From a virus: a stretch of 40,247 nt of DNA. The notes beneath the pieces were generated by a model that was not told the origin of the DNA, ran no database searches, and saw only the letters and a list, made by a program, of their open reading frames with translations. The DNA is taken from positions 1 to 40,247 of IMG/VR virus record IMGVR_UViG_3300025853_000224, one strand, 5' to 3'. Position 1 is the stretch's first letter; each line of letters begins with the position of its first letter. The translations under genes and the position numbers were made by a program. This document shows, one piece after another, positions 1-8,253 of the stretch.

Positions 1-2
1 AC

Positions 3-902
3 GACATCGACGCCACTCAGTCCACTGCGCTCCACCAACCAATCGCCTACGTCAACTCAGCCGATGGCACGTTCGCCAGATTTGATGGCAGCGACGACCA
101 CATGTCGTTCACGCTGGCCGACCCGATCACAAATGGAACGGTGTTCTTCGCGACCAAAAAAGGCAGCTACGCCGCCAACATTAACCTTGCGGCTGGCACA
201 CATAATTTTGATGGGAACAAGATTTCCACATATCACAGTTTTGCAAACGATCTGGTTGCTTTACTCTTGTTTGATTTCGTTTTGGGCCAATCGCAAATTG
301 ACCAACTAAAATCTTATTTTGTCGCTAAAGGTGCGGTTGAGGATTATGGGACGGAAACCTCTCTCGCTAACGCATGGTTTTTCTCTGAAAACCTTGTTAA
401 TTTCCCACCAATCAAAACTGGTCTTGTAACTGATTTTAATTTCACTTGGTCTCAATGCAAAAATCTTATCAATTTTGCGTTAATAGACGTTTCTGCCGGA
501 GAAAGTTTTATTGAAACTTGGAATAGATGCAAATTTGTTAGTTTTCCTGCCATTTCAATGGTGCATGGGAGACGTTTTGGTTTTGCTTGGCTTGCTTGCT
601 CCAGTTTAGAAAATTTTCCATCTGGAGTTTTTGATAATTGGAATCCGGCTTCTATATTTAGTGGTGTATTCAATGGCACATGGGGCGGCTGCACATCCCT
701 CACCTCTCAATCCGTCGAGAACATCCTAACCTCGATCGACACGAGCGGGAAATGGGCGACCACCAACGGCACAAGCGGCGGAACAGCTCTGGCAGACCCC
801 GTGATTGATATCGACTATGATGGCAGCGGGCTGACACCTGCGACGACAGCCGCGATAACTAGCCTTCAAGGCAAAGGTTGGGGGATTAACATTAGTCCAT
901 AA
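3..902 (+). CDS. Tail fibre or receptor-binding protein, C-terminal part (5' partial)
   Basis: The reading frame is open from base 3 with no stop, so the gene begins outside the window; the first ATG at 102 is probably internal. The visible 299 residues start with the end of a LamG/concanavalin-like jelly-roll (pattern DGTFARFDGSDDHMSF followed by a TNGTVFFATKKGSY strand). They continue into leucine-rich repeats of the BspA type (repeated W/F-x-x-C/S-x-x-L-x-x-F units such as WSQCKNLINF and WLACSSLENF, about residues 145-240). Both domains are common in phage tail fibres that bind cell-surface sugars or proteins. The middle (about 180-670) is visibly more A/T-rich than its flanks, which fits module exchange. 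It is followed without a gap by a small gene and the lysis cassette. Role in adsorption is inferred from the domains. Confidence 0.7.
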   Translation, partial: DIDATQSTALHQPIAYVNSADGTFARFDGSDDHMSFTLADPITNGTVFFATKKGSYAANINLAAGTHNFDGNKISTYHSFANDLVALLLFDFVLGQSQIDQLKSYFVAKGAVEDYGTETSLANAWFFSENLVNFPPIKTGLVTDFNFTWSQCKNLINFALIDVSAGESFIETWNRCKFVSFPAISMVHGRRFGFAWLACSSLENFPSGVFDNWNPASIFSGVFNGTWGGCTSLTSQSVENILTSIDTSGKWATTNGTSGGTALADPVIDIDYDGSGLTPATTAAITSLQGKGWGINISP

Positions 903-1210
903 TGACCGACGAAACTCACAGGTTTTTCGCGTGCGAGGCAGCGACCTACACTCAACTTGCTGACGCAGTTGACCAGTCACGGGGCTACCCGCGAGGTGTC
1001 GGAACTAAGGCCGTGACATTGCGCGGCCTGCCGCCCTTCGATGAACTCACCATTGCCAACGATGGCAGCGGGCGCGGGCTCATCGCGATTGACAAGTGGC
1101 GATTTACACCAGCCGACGAAGAACTCCTCGCGCCAGCCATCGGGGCCGGATTGATCGAGGAATTAACTCTCTCCGAATATCAAAACTTAAAACCCGAACC
1201 CATACCATGA
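902..1210 (+). CDS. Hypothetical 102-residue protein upstream of the lysis genes
   Basis: The ATG overlaps the last base of the upstream stop (TAATG), a usual sign of translational coupling. The protein is soluble-looking, with no signal peptide or membrane segment. It contains an LRGLPPFDELTIANDGSGRG stretch and ends in a proline-rich tail. I do not recognise the family. It sits between the tail fibre and the holin candidate and overlaps the latter by 4 bases, so it is probably co-expressed with them. It could be a fibre chaperone or a minor tail protein, but nothing in the sequence decides this. Confidence 0.65.
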   Translation: MTDETHRFFACEAATYTQLADAVDQSRGYPRGVGTKAVTLRGLPPFDELTIANDGSGRGLIAIDKWRFTPADEELLAPAIGAGLIEELTLSEYQNLKPEPIP

Positions 1211-1524
1211 ACGCCCTCGCATCATACATCCGTCATCTAATTGTCACCGGCCTAGTCATGGCCGTTGAAAAGATTGGCCTTCCGACCGAAGGACTAGCAG
1301 AAGGGGCTGACGTGATCGCCCTCGCCGTTGTTGGCACTCTGTCTTGGCTGGCGGTGAAATACGTCGCGCCATACCTTAAGCCGTCCACTCTGCTTCTGAT
1401 AGCCCTCTGCGGAATCCTGACTATTGCCCTGCCATCCTGCGGCACATCGTTTTCGATTTCGGGACCGCTCCCTGACGATCTGGGAGGAGGAAGCGCAACC
1501 ATTATCATCACGCCGGAGAAATGA
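1207..1524 (+). CDS. Holin-like membrane protein with a lipobox-like third segment
   Basis: A 105-residue protein; the ATG at 1207 overlaps the previous stop by 4 bases and is preferred to upstream in-frame starts inside the neighbour. Three hydrophobic stretches are visible: about residues 8-20, 35-57 and 60-77. The last ends in LPSC, which resembles a lipoprotein signal cleavage site (Cys at about 77), followed by a short polar tail. Small membrane proteins directly upstream of an endolysin are usually holins, which open the inner membrane for the lysin. An in-frame GTG at 1354 (residue 50) could start a separate lipoprotein resembling an outer-membrane spanin subunit. The holin call rests on topology and position, not on sequence family. 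Confidence 0.6.
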   Translation: MNALASYIRHLIVTGLVMAVEKIGLPTEGLAEGADVIALAVVGTLSWLAVKYVAPYLKPSTLLLIALCGILTIALPSCGTSFSISGPLPDDLGGGSATIIITPEK

Positions 1525-2009
1525 TCTGTCGCCACCCTGATCCATACCAAGAGACGGTGAAACTTTCGCCCAATCGAGGCGATACGATTGTGCCGCTCTA
1601 CATCATTTTGCACCATTCTGGAGGATCATTTGAGGGTGGAGTTTCGTGGATTCTCAACCCGAAAAGCAAAGTCTCGTATCACTACCTAATCGACCCTGAG
1701 AACGGGAACCGTGTGCAAATGGTATGGGATTCAAAACGGGCGTGGCACGCAGGCCGGAGCCAATGGCAGGGACGCACTGGGCTCAACTCTCACAGTGTCG
1801 GGATTGCCTTTTCAGGGGACACCAACAAGCGAACACCCTCTGAGATCGAGATCGACTCGGTGGCTCACAAGTGCGTCTACCTGATGAACAAATTCAAGAT
1901 CAAGAAAGACGGAATCCTGACCCATCAAATGATCGCTCCTCAACGGAAGAACGATTGTTCGCCTGAAACCTATCAGCTTGTGATCGAGCGCATCGACGAA
2001 TTGTTATGA
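1521..2009 (+). CDS. Endolysin: N-acetylmuramoyl-L-alanine amidase (Amidase_2, T7 lysozyme type)
   Basis: This 162-residue protein cuts the bond between N-acetylmuramic acid and the stem peptide of peptidoglycan at lysis. The motifs match the zinc amidase family that includes T7 lysozyme: LHHS (His31/His32), a VSYHYLI strand carrying the conserved Tyr53, His135 in THQMIAP, Lys143 and Cys146 in KNDC. The His, His and Cys would bind zinc, and Tyr and Lys assist catalysis. It has no signal peptide, so it needs the adjacent holin to reach the cell wall. The length is normal for a single-domain enzyme without a separate wall-binding domain. The start overlaps the holin stop (ATGA) and the end overlaps the next gene by 4 bases, so the lysis genes form one tight unit. 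Confidence 0.9.
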   Translation: MICRHPDPYQETVKLSPNRGDTIVPLYIILHHSGGSFEGGVSWILNPKSKVSYHYLIDPENGNRVQMVWDSKRAWHAGRSQWQGRTGLNSHSVGIAFSGDTNKRTPSEIEIDSVAHKCVYLMNKFKIKKDGILTHQMIAPQRKNDCSPETYQLVIERIDELL

Positions 2010-2266
2010 GTGACGAAATCCTATACGCCCTCGGCACCGCCCTCGTGGGAGCCATCACAATCCTCTGGCGAGTGGTCATCAAACGTGCGAACGATTGCGA
2101 AGCTAAACACGAGAAGACAACCGGCGAGCTGATGAACATGAAAGAAGAAGTTGGCGAGCTTCGCGGAAAGGTTGATCTGGCCCGACAAATTGGCCCGAAG
2201 ATCGACAAGCTCACAGATTTGGTGGCAGCGAAAACCGGCGAAGGGTCAACAAATCCCGAAAATTGA
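2006..2266 (+). CDS. Small membrane-anchored coiled-coil protein, spanin-like
   Basis: An 86-residue protein with one N-terminal membrane segment (about residues 5-24, YALGTALVGAITILWRVVI), then a charged helical region (about 30-75) with heptad-like spacing, and no lipobox. This layout fits an inner-membrane spanin (Rz-like) that disrupts the outer membrane after the wall is cut. It also fits small XhlA-like lysis accessories. The start overlaps the amidase stop by 4 bases. Function is inferred from position and topology. About 150 bases of non-coding sequence with a candidate promoter follow. Confidence 0.5.
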   Translation: MSDEILYALGTALVGAITILWRVVIKRANDCEAKHEKTTGELMNMKEEVGELRGKVDLARQIGPKIDKLTDLVAAKTGEGSTNPEN

Positions 2267-2362
2267 CCCCGAACGCTGCGAAATAAGAGCAATCGGGCAA
2301 GAATTTGAGCCAGAGTTCCTAACTCTCGGACGGTGTATGATTACATGGCGTAAGGATCAGGC

Positions 2363-2391
2363 TTAAGGGCTTGCTTTTTGGCTGATACAAT
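2363..2391 (+). promoter_or_regulatory. Candidate promoter (extended -10) for the tail block
   Basis: The -10 candidate is TACAAT at 2386-2391, preceded by TGA to give an extended -10. A weak -35, TTAAGG, lies at 2363-2368 with a 17-base spacer. Predicted transcription would start near 2398, about 16 bases before the ATG at 2414. The rest of the 2267-2413 gap shows no gene and no convincing terminator. Confidence 0.45.
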
Positions 2392-2413
2392 GTTTACATA
2401 CCTGCTGTAGACG

Positions 2414-2755
2414 ATGGCCGCCGCAATCCACAATATCATTTTTGCCAAAGAAGAGGATTTTACATTCACATTGACTGTGAATGACACAGAAGGCAGTCCG
2501 GTCGATATTTCCGGTAATTCGTTCACAGCAGAGATTAGACGGGCACCTGATAGCCCGCTAGACGCATCCTTTACCTGCACCATTGTCGGGGATGGCTCAA
2601 CCGGTCAGGTGCTCTGCCAGCTTCCGAAGACAGAAACCACGAAGCTCAACGCTTATGGCAAATATCAATGGGATCTTTTCCGCACGTTTGACGGGCAGCG
2701 AACACAATTGATTTATGGTGACGCCACTGTAACCGCCAACATCACCGATTTCTAA
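2414..2755 (+). CDS. Tail/baseplate protein with beta-sandwich (BppU-N-like) fold
   Basis: A 113-residue, strand-rich protein without membrane segments. The pattern FTFTLTVNDTEGSPVDISG, then EIRRAPDSPL, then YGKYQWDLFRTF resembles the Ig-like N-terminal domain of baseplate upper proteins often found just upstream of phage tailspikes. It probably helps attach or organise the spike encoded next; the stop of this gene overlaps the start of the spike (TAATG). It is the first gene after a non-coding gap with a candidate promoter, so it may open the tail transcript. The family call is from remembered pattern and context. Confidence 0.55.
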   Translation: MAAAIHNIIFAKEEDFTFTLTVNDTEGSPVDISGNSFTAEIRRAPDSPLDASFTCTIVGDGSTGQVLCQLPKTETTKLNAYGKYQWDLFRTFDGQRTQLIYGDATVTANITDF

Positions 2756-4608
2756 TGCCCGCAATTGTTACCGAAACCCCGCGACATTCGCTCACTGTTA
2801 ATAGCTCAGATTATCAGCTGACGCTGAATGGCGGCCCAATTACGCTTCCGGCCAGCACTTATGGCTACCTGAACCCGATTGCCTTTGGCGCTGACCCAAC
2901 TGGTGCTACGGATTCCGCGCCCGCCATCCAGTCTGCTATTACGGCGGCCATTGCGCGTGGTACCGGCGTCGAAATCACGTCCGGAACTTACCTGCTGGAG
3001 ACCTACGCGGTCAGCACGATCCACCTAACCCTTTTCGAAACCAACTCGATTTCAGCCAATTCCCGCTGTGATGTCGTTGGCAACGGACGGGTGATTCTTA
3101 CAACCGCTCAAGCTGGTTCGACCATCCTCCGCCTACAGGGCAGCAGCCGTAATGCCCAGATTCGCAATATTCACTTTCGGAACACAGCGGTTGGCACAAC
3201 CAGCCTTTCATACGGCATCAACTCAATTAGCGGAGGCACAGGCATCATTAACCCACTCATTGCGGATAACCTGTTTGAAGGATTCGCCGTTTCAGTTGGC
3301 CTGTCTGGCGTAGAGGGTGCCCGCATCACCCGTAACCGGTTCCTTGCGCCGAATGGGCGCGACAGCGGAACTGCAACAAACACCGCACCAAACGTTTTCA
3401 TCCGGTGTGACTCAAGCGTTAGTGGCGGTGCGGTAAAAAACACCATCGTCACTGATAACTTTTTCGATGGCTATTCTGGCACAAACGGGATCGCGACCGA
3501 CGCACCCCTTACACGGGCCACAATGGATGGTTCGATTTGGGGTGACACAAACGGCCTGATCTTCACGAATAACACAATTCAGAATTTTGGTTTCGAAGGC
3601 ATTCAATGCACCCGCGAGTTTGACGACGGCAGCTCTGAAAATCCGATTATTATTTCCGATAATTCGATTAACTGCGCAGTTCCGATTGGTGCTTATAATT
3701 TCCCGACAACTGAGCCAGCTGGCCGTTCTTCGATGTGGCCAATCTGGTGTGCTTCGAGTTACGCCATTATTTCTGGAAACAATATTCAGGAAGCCGTCTC
3801 ACCCCTCACTGTTGTTAACCCGCCATCGTCGGCAAACAGTCGGTCAACACTGGTGACGGGCAACATTATTAATACGTCTTCGACTATTGAGCCCAGCCGG
3901 TGTATTGACGTCTTTACAGTTCCACCTGACCAGACTTCCAATGTTGCTATTCGCAACAACCACATCTACTACAACTATGAAAGTGAGCACACCGAATCAG
4001 AATACCTAATTGGTGTCATCCGGTGTGACGATTCACTGGTTGAAGGAAACACGATACACTTTACGGGGTTCACGACGGATTCAGGTGCGGAGTATGTGAA
4101 GTCAATTTTCCGCATGTTCAACTGCGACAACGTCAACATTTTTAATAACCACGCCAACGACGGGGACTCTTTTTTGGATGACAACGACGGAACTGAAACC
4201 AGAATTAAGCTTTACGGCAACACCTTCAAACGGTCGGTTAACGTCTTTAGTGGGAACACGCCAGAAGGATATTCGTTCGTAACAGGTGAACAGAACGGGG
4301 AACACGTTATTGACGTAACAGGCGGTGTTGTTACGCCGGACGCTGGCAACGGCTTGAGGCAACGGATGGTTATCACCGAAAACATCACTAGTTTTAACGA
4401 GCCGACCAACCTTGATGACGGGCAAGAGCTTATTGTGCTGGTCCAACAGGGCGACCCCGCACGCTCTTTCGTTTTCAATGCTAACTTCGCGTTGCTAGGT
4501 GTGACCAACTCATCTATTTCGAACATCCCAGCAGGTGGCTATGGTCAAATTCGTATTACCCGCTTCGATTCAAAGTATCTCGTAAACGTAATCTCATCCG
4601 TTCAGTGA
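2755..4608 (+). CDS. Tailspike with pectate-lyase-like beta-helix
   Basis: A 617-residue protein. Near residues 35-85 it has the typical entry of a right-handed beta-helix spike: a YGYLNPIAFGADPTGATDSAP capping motif, followed by AIQSAITAAIARG and GVEITSGTYLL. The next 350 or so residues are short repeating strands rich in Asn, Ile and Gly (for example ITRNRFLAP, VTDNFFDGY, FTNNTIQNF, ISDNSINC), the signature of stacked helix coils. The last 90 residues look like a separate C-terminal strand domain, perhaps for trimerisation or receptor contact. Such spikes bind and often cut surface polysaccharides; the catalytic residues cannot be assigned by eye. The start is coupled to the upstream baseplate-like gene and the end overlaps the next gene by 4 bases. 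Confidence 0.8.
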   Translation: MPAIVTETPRHSLTVNSSDYQLTLNGGPITLPASTYGYLNPIAFGADPTGATDSAPAIQSAITAAIARGTGVEITSGTYLLETYAVSTIHLTLFETNSISANSRCDVVGNGRVILTTAQAGSTILRLQGSSRNAQIRNIHFRNTAVGTTSLSYGINSISGGTGIINPLIADNLFEGFAVSVGLSGVEGARITRNRFLAPNGRDSGTATNTAPNVFIRCDSSVSGGAVKNTIVTDNFFDGYSGTNGIATDAPLTRATMDGSIWGDTNGLIFTNNTIQNFGFEGIQCTREFDDGSSENPIIISDNSINCAVPIGAYNFPTTEPAGRSSMWPIWCASSYAIISGNNIQEAVSPLTVVNPPSSANSRSTLVTGNIINTSSTIEPSRCIDVFTVPPDQTSNVAIRNNHIYYNYESEHTESEYLIGVIRCDDSLVEGNTIHFTGFTTDSGAEYVKSIFRMFNCDNVNIFNNHANDGDSFLDDNDGTETRIKLYGNTFKRSVNVFSGNTPEGYSFVTGEQNGEHVIDVTGGVVTPDAGNGLRQRMVITENITSFNEPTNLDDGQELIVLVQQGDPARSFVFNANFALLGVTNSSISNIPAGGYGQIRITRFDSKYLVNVISSVQ

Positions 4609-5828
4609 ACCCAACCCGCCAGAGACAGAGAGTCATTTCGTTCCCGACACCGAACGTCAATGACTACTTGTTTTTTGAAACTGTCGATGCGCAGCGTATC
4701 GGTTCGGAGAAGACTGCTATTCCGGAGTATGGTTCGAAGCATCCGGATACCATTAAGTGGCCAAACCACCGTCTTGTCCATGTTGAGCCTGCGGACGAAG
4801 AGCTTAACTTCTATAAATATTATTACGCTGCGGATCAACTTGATCAGGACGAAGATAACTGGGCATTCACCAAAGCGGATATTGGGGGCACAAAGTTTGA
4901 TGCGGTAACACGAGATTATGTTATTCGACGAACAGAGTTTGACGCAGATACACCGGCAATGGCCGCGACCATGCCCAACACTCCTTCTGATAAGTTTTCC
5001 GGAACATACGTGCTAGCCGAACGGGAGCAACGACCAATTGATAACAAGGTGCTGAATGGCCTTTACGTCATCGAGCGCAGAACATATGTAAAAAAAGTTC
5101 CGCTTACCCGTTTGGATTTCGACGAGTTCTTTAACACCAGCAATTATACGACTCAGACTCTCTTGCACAAAGACGAGTTCGGGCCAGATACTTCGACGTC
5201 AATTGAAGATCTTGTTGCAAATGCTGGGGGCGCTTTCGATTCCTACTGGGAAGTCAGCGCCTATGGTGTGCTGCGAACAGCAGAGCAGCTGTCGGACCAG
5301 TGGTATGTTCTAAACGAACGTGAAGTTGTTAACACCGGCGGAACAGGCACTACGACAATCACGCTAAACCAGTCAATGAACTACCGCTGGCCACCAGTCC
5401 TTGACGACGTCGTCTTTGATACGTGGAACTTGCGGAGTGGGGGCACCCGCACTTACCCACGCGTAACTTACACCAGAGGGCCTTACTCCGGCCCGTGTTC
5501 CGCAACAGTCGCCCGCACGTGGACGAAAGCGAAGCCCGCATCTGCTGGTGACGCCGACCCAACGATGCAGCCAGAGCCAATTTCTTTTTCGACGCCTTAC
5601 TTTCGGGTGAGTGTTCCGCCGACACTTCATGTCGCCCGAAACTTTGTTGGCACGAATGGAACAGAAGATGAAACTTTTGAGTACACAAACTGGGCTTACA
5701 ATAAAGACGCGACTAACTACACTGACTGGCCTTCTAGTCTCGTTGTATCGTCATCAGTACGTCCCTTCAGAGGGGGCTGGCTGCTTGAGGAAGTGACTGT
5801 CTTTAAACCCGAAACGACCGTTGTATAA
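4605..5828 (+). CDS. Structural tail protein of unknown fold (407 residues)
   Basis: The start codon is GTG, overlapping the spike stop. The protein is soluble, rich in Thr, Asp, Tyr and aromatic residues, with no membrane segment. Notable stretches are FPTPNVNDYLFFETVDAQRI near the N-terminus, DADTPAMAATMPNTPSDKF in the middle and a GGWLLEEVTVF strand at the end. I remember similar N-termini in uncultured marine phage proteins without known function. Its place between the spike and another tail protein, with overlaps on both sides, supports a virion component. It could be a long fibre, a collar protein or a spike adaptor. Confidence 0.6.
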   Translation: MNPTRQRQRVISFPTPNVNDYLFFETVDAQRIGSEKTAIPEYGSKHPDTIKWPNHRLVHVEPADEELNFYKYYYAADQLDQDEDNWAFTKADIGGTKFDAVTRDYVIRRTEFDADTPAMAATMPNTPSDKFSGTYVLAEREQRPIDNKVLNGLYVIERRTYVKKVPLTRLDFDEFFNTSNYTTQTLLHKDEFGPDTSTSIEDLVANAGGAFDSYWEVSAYGVLRTAEQLSDQWYVLNEREVVNTGGTGTTTITLNQSMNYRWPPVLDDVVFDTWNLRSGGTRTYPRVTYTRGPYSGPCSATVARTWTKAKPASAGDADPTMQPEPISFSTPYFRVSVPPTLHVARNFVGTNGTEDETFEYTNWAYNKDATNYTDWPSSLVVSSSVRPFRGGWLLEEVTVFKPETTVV

Positions 5829-6846
5829 AGTGGAAGACGAATTGAATCTCGACCAATATTCCAACATTGATACGGAGTGGAAAGCGGACCAGCCAGAAGT
5901 CGAAGTCTTCGAAGATGATCCAGCTTACAAGCCTTTTCCTTTTGCGTTGAGGCCAGCGCCAGACGAGCAGATTCACATCTACTTTGGTGTGCTGGTGCAC
6001 CAAATCAACAAGATGTATTTCAGTTCAGATGGTCTTGTTTCACAGACTGGTCTACTCGATCCAGAAATCTTTGTCCCCTCTAATTTCGTTGTCGATGAGA
6101 ACCGCTATCGGTTTTACACGCTGAACTGGCGCGGCGACGTTTACCTGTATTGGGAAACCGACTCCGAAGGCAATGTGACCCTCTGCGACGTAAGGGGGCC
6201 TGCTGCGCCCCCATCCCGCTCACTACCAAATGATTTGGGTGGCCAGTTCAGCGTTCGCTTAGGCACTGTCGCTTCTGGCGCGGCTGGTTACGAGATTGAT
6301 TCGCTGGACCAAAACATCTCAACGGACGTCTATTGGCTTTCGGCATTCGGGGAACAGTTGGATGATACAGGTTCTGACTCCAGTTCTGACTCCAGTTCTG
6401 CCTCCAGTTCCGACTCTGAATCCGATTCGGGCTCGGATAAATCGACCGCTATTGTACCAATGCCGTGGCATAAAAAAGGTTACGGTGCTTTGTTCACGAT
6501 GGAATCCAATGAAGTTCTCTTTGAGTTCGTCATGCGTGACATCGAAATCACGGATTCCGTTCAGTATGTCCCGATTAGTAAAAGGCACCTATATGTTTGC
6601 GCTCCAGACACAATTTGCGTCGCGGGCGCACCGTGCGGCGATAAAGGTCTTGCCGTAGGAGCGGAGGTATCAGGCAGCTTTATCATCTTGCGGACCAGCA
6701 AAATCCCGTTCTTGCGTCCAAACAAAGTTACTCTTAAACTTACTGGAGTTCGTAAAGGCTTCAACGGAATGGATATGCCGGAGCGTAGCCGGACTCAGTT
6801 CGAAGCCAACGAGCGGTTCATTAACTCAGCCTACCCTAAAGAATAA
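5821..6846 (+). CDS. Tail protein with Ser/Asp-rich linker
   Basis: TTG at 5821 or GTG at 5830 can start this gene; both overlap or abut the previous stop, and no Shine-Dalgarno sequence decides between them. The protein of about 341 residues has an N-terminal strand-rich part, a low-complexity linker at about residues 184-208 made of Ser with Asp and Glu (SDSSSDSSSASSSDSESD), and a C-terminal domain with AVGAEVSGSFIILRTSKI. The linker DNA contains short direct repeats (gttctgactcca). Ser/Asp linkers separate domains in surface proteins and can carry sugars. The next genes are a Ser-rich micro-ORF and three glycosyltransferases, so this protein is a plausible substrate. That link is inference. 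Confidence 0.6.
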   Translation: MYKVEDELNLDQYSNIDTEWKADQPEVEVFEDDPAYKPFPFALRPAPDEQIHIYFGVLVHQINKMYFSSDGLVSQTGLLDPEIFVPSNFVVDENRYRFYTLNWRGDVYLYWETDSEGNVTLCDVRGPAAPPSRSLPNDLGGQFSVRLGTVASGAAGYEIDSLDQNISTDVYWLSAFGEQLDDTGSDSSSDSSSASSSDSESDSGSDKSTAIVPMPWHKKGYGALFTMESNEVLFEFVMRDIEITDSVQYVPISKRHLYVCAPDTICVAGAPCGDKGLAVGAEVSGSFIILRTSKIPFLRPNKVTLKLTGVRKGFNGMDMPERSRTQFEANERFINSAYPKE

Positions 6847-6938
6847 TGTCAGAATCAGAATCAGAAGGATCAGCAAAGACGTCTTCGTCTGTCTCAGAGT
6901 CGATGTCCAGCGAAAGTTCAAGTTCAAGCGGATCGTGA
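6846..6938 (+). CDS. Ser/Glu-rich 30-residue micro-ORF
   Basis: The ATG overlaps the preceding stop (TAATG) and its own stop overlaps the next start (GTGA), so it is tiled like a real gene. The peptide is almost only Ser and Glu with a few Lys, Thr, Val and Met (starts MSESESEGSAK, ends SSSSSGS). The composition echoes the linker of the upstream tail protein. It lies in a different frame from that protein and I see no slippery site that would join them. It may be an acceptor peptide, a remnant of a longer Ser-rich tail, or only a translational bridge. Existence as a translated product is plausible but unproven. Confidence 0.4.
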   Translation: MSESESEGSAKTSSSVSESMSSESSSSSGS

Positions 6939-7609
6939 AGAACTTAACCGACTGGTTCGACCGCGTCTACGTGATTAACTGCCAGACACGACCCGACCGG
7001 CTACAGGAAACGAAAGACCACCTGTCCGAAACTAAAATGGCGGACATCGGAAAGGTCGTTTTTTACCCAGCTATTATCGGAAGCTGGACCACTGTTCCAG
7101 CTGACTGGCTTTCCGGTGAAGGCGCATGGGGTTGCCGAAACACGCACGCCCGCATTCTTGAAGACGTCATTCACACACGCAACGACGAAGGCGAGATGAC
7201 CCTTAAAAATATTTTGATTCTTGAAGATGATGTTGTTTTCGTGGATAAAGCGCTGCAAAAGTTTAATGAGTTCATCGTGAACGTGCCCGTCGATTGGGGC
7301 CAAATCTATTTAGGCGGTCAGCACAGGGGCCGCAAACTTGAAACGGAACATGACAACGTAATTGACGCAACCTCCATAAACCGCACACACGCCCATGCGA
7401 TTAATAAACCGTATTATCAGCAAGTTTACCGGCATATCACTTATGCGTCGGACTACAGGGGCAAGAAAAACCACCACGTTGACCACCAGCTTGAAGTCGC
7501 CCATCGGCGCGGAGACTGGCCCGTCTACTGCCCGAAAAAATGGTTGGTCGGACAGCGTGCTGGAAAATCCGACATTAGCGGGAAAACAAACCCAACAAAA
7601 TTTTGGTGA
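6935..7609 (+). CDS. Glycosyltransferase, GT25 (LPS biosynthesis) type
   Basis: GTG at 6935 overlaps the previous stop. The 224-residue protein shows the GT25 pattern: VYVINCQTRPDRL near the N-terminus (donor-binding strand), GAWGCRNTHARILEDV (about residues 64-78), and the metal-binding acidic motif ILILEDDV (Glu97, Asp98, Asp99). Family members transfer galactose or related sugars from nucleotide sugars to lipopolysaccharide or protein acceptors. It is the first of four overlapping sugar/methyl-modification genes placed inside the virion gene block. Likely acceptors are the phage tail proteins upstream or the host surface; the sequence does not decide. Confidence 0.75.
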   Translation: MKNLTDWFDRVYVINCQTRPDRLQETKDHLSETKMADIGKVVFYPAIIGSWTTVPADWLSGEGAWGCRNTHARILEDVIHTRNDEGEMTLKNILILEDDVVFVDKALQKFNEFIVNVPVDWGQIYLGGQHRGRKLETEHDNVIDATSINRTHAHAINKPYYQQVYRHITYASDYRGKKNHHVDHQLEVAHRRGDWPVYCPKKWLVGQRAGKSDISGKTNPTKFW

Positions 7610-8253
7610 TGGCTGTTATTGACTTAGACGCAATACGAATTATCTCTTTGGAAGAGCGGACAGACAGGCGGGAGCAGTCTACCTCTGAGTTTCAAAAAGC
7701 TGTTGACGCCGGTATTTTTCCAGATATCAAACCAGAATTTGTTAACCGCCTTAAACCTGCTGGCTCTTTGTGGCCCGCAAGTTTTTCTGGTCACAGAGGC
7801 TATTATCAGGCGACATGCGAACACATCCGGATTCTCGAAGAGCTGTTCCAGAACAAAAAGGATCTTGCGCTTATTCTGGAAGACGACTTCGTGTTCACGA
7901 AGAGCTTCTTCGACCACTTCGAAACTTTTTGGCAGGAGATCCAAACGGACGCGCCAGACTGGCTTGCTTTATTCTTAGGTGGCACAGATCAAAACGGTCG
8001 GTCACCTATTAAGGGCACAACACAAGTCGCGCTTAATAAAGGATCTACCCGCAGCCACGCTTACATCGTGAACAGGGCAGGGATGTGGCGGTTGTATGAC
8101 CATCTTTTCTGCGATAGGCGGGTAGTCGATTGGTCTTATGTGAACATGATGTCTTCGGACGCTTGCTGCTACTCACCATCTAAAGAGTGGTATGTGGAGA
8201 CCAGAGAATCGTGGAGCAATAACAGGCAGTGCATCGCCAAATACGGATCATGA
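7609..8253 (+). CDS. Second glycosyltransferase, GT25-like
   Basis: A 214-residue protein starting at the ATG that overlaps the stop of the first glycosyltransferase; an in-frame TTG six bases upstream is less likely. It has the same layout as its neighbour: an IRIISLEERTDRREQS strand, a SGHRGYYQATCEHIRILEEL helix, and the acidic motif LILEDDFVF (Glu91, Asp92, Asp93). The two proteins are clearly related in motif order but much diverged elsewhere. They may be an old duplication acting in sequence on one glycan, or they may use different acceptors. The end overlaps the third transferase by 4 bases. Confidence 0.7.
   Translation: MAVIDLDAIRIISLEERTDRREQSTSEFQKAVDAGIFPDIKPEFVNRLKPAGSLWPASFSGHRGYYQATCEHIRILEELFQNKKDLALILEDDFVFTKSFFDHFETFWQEIQTDAPDWLALFLGGTDQNGRSPIKGTTQVALNKGSTRSHAYIVNRAGMWRLYDHLFCDRRVVDWSYVNMMSSDACCYSPSKEWYVETRESWSNNRQCIAKYGS

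Noticed and set aside
6830-6850. Programmed frameshift joining the Ser/Asp-rich tail protein to the Ser-rich micro-ORF
   Set aside because: No slippery heptamer or downstream structure was seen near the stop; the TAATG overlap explains the arrangement.
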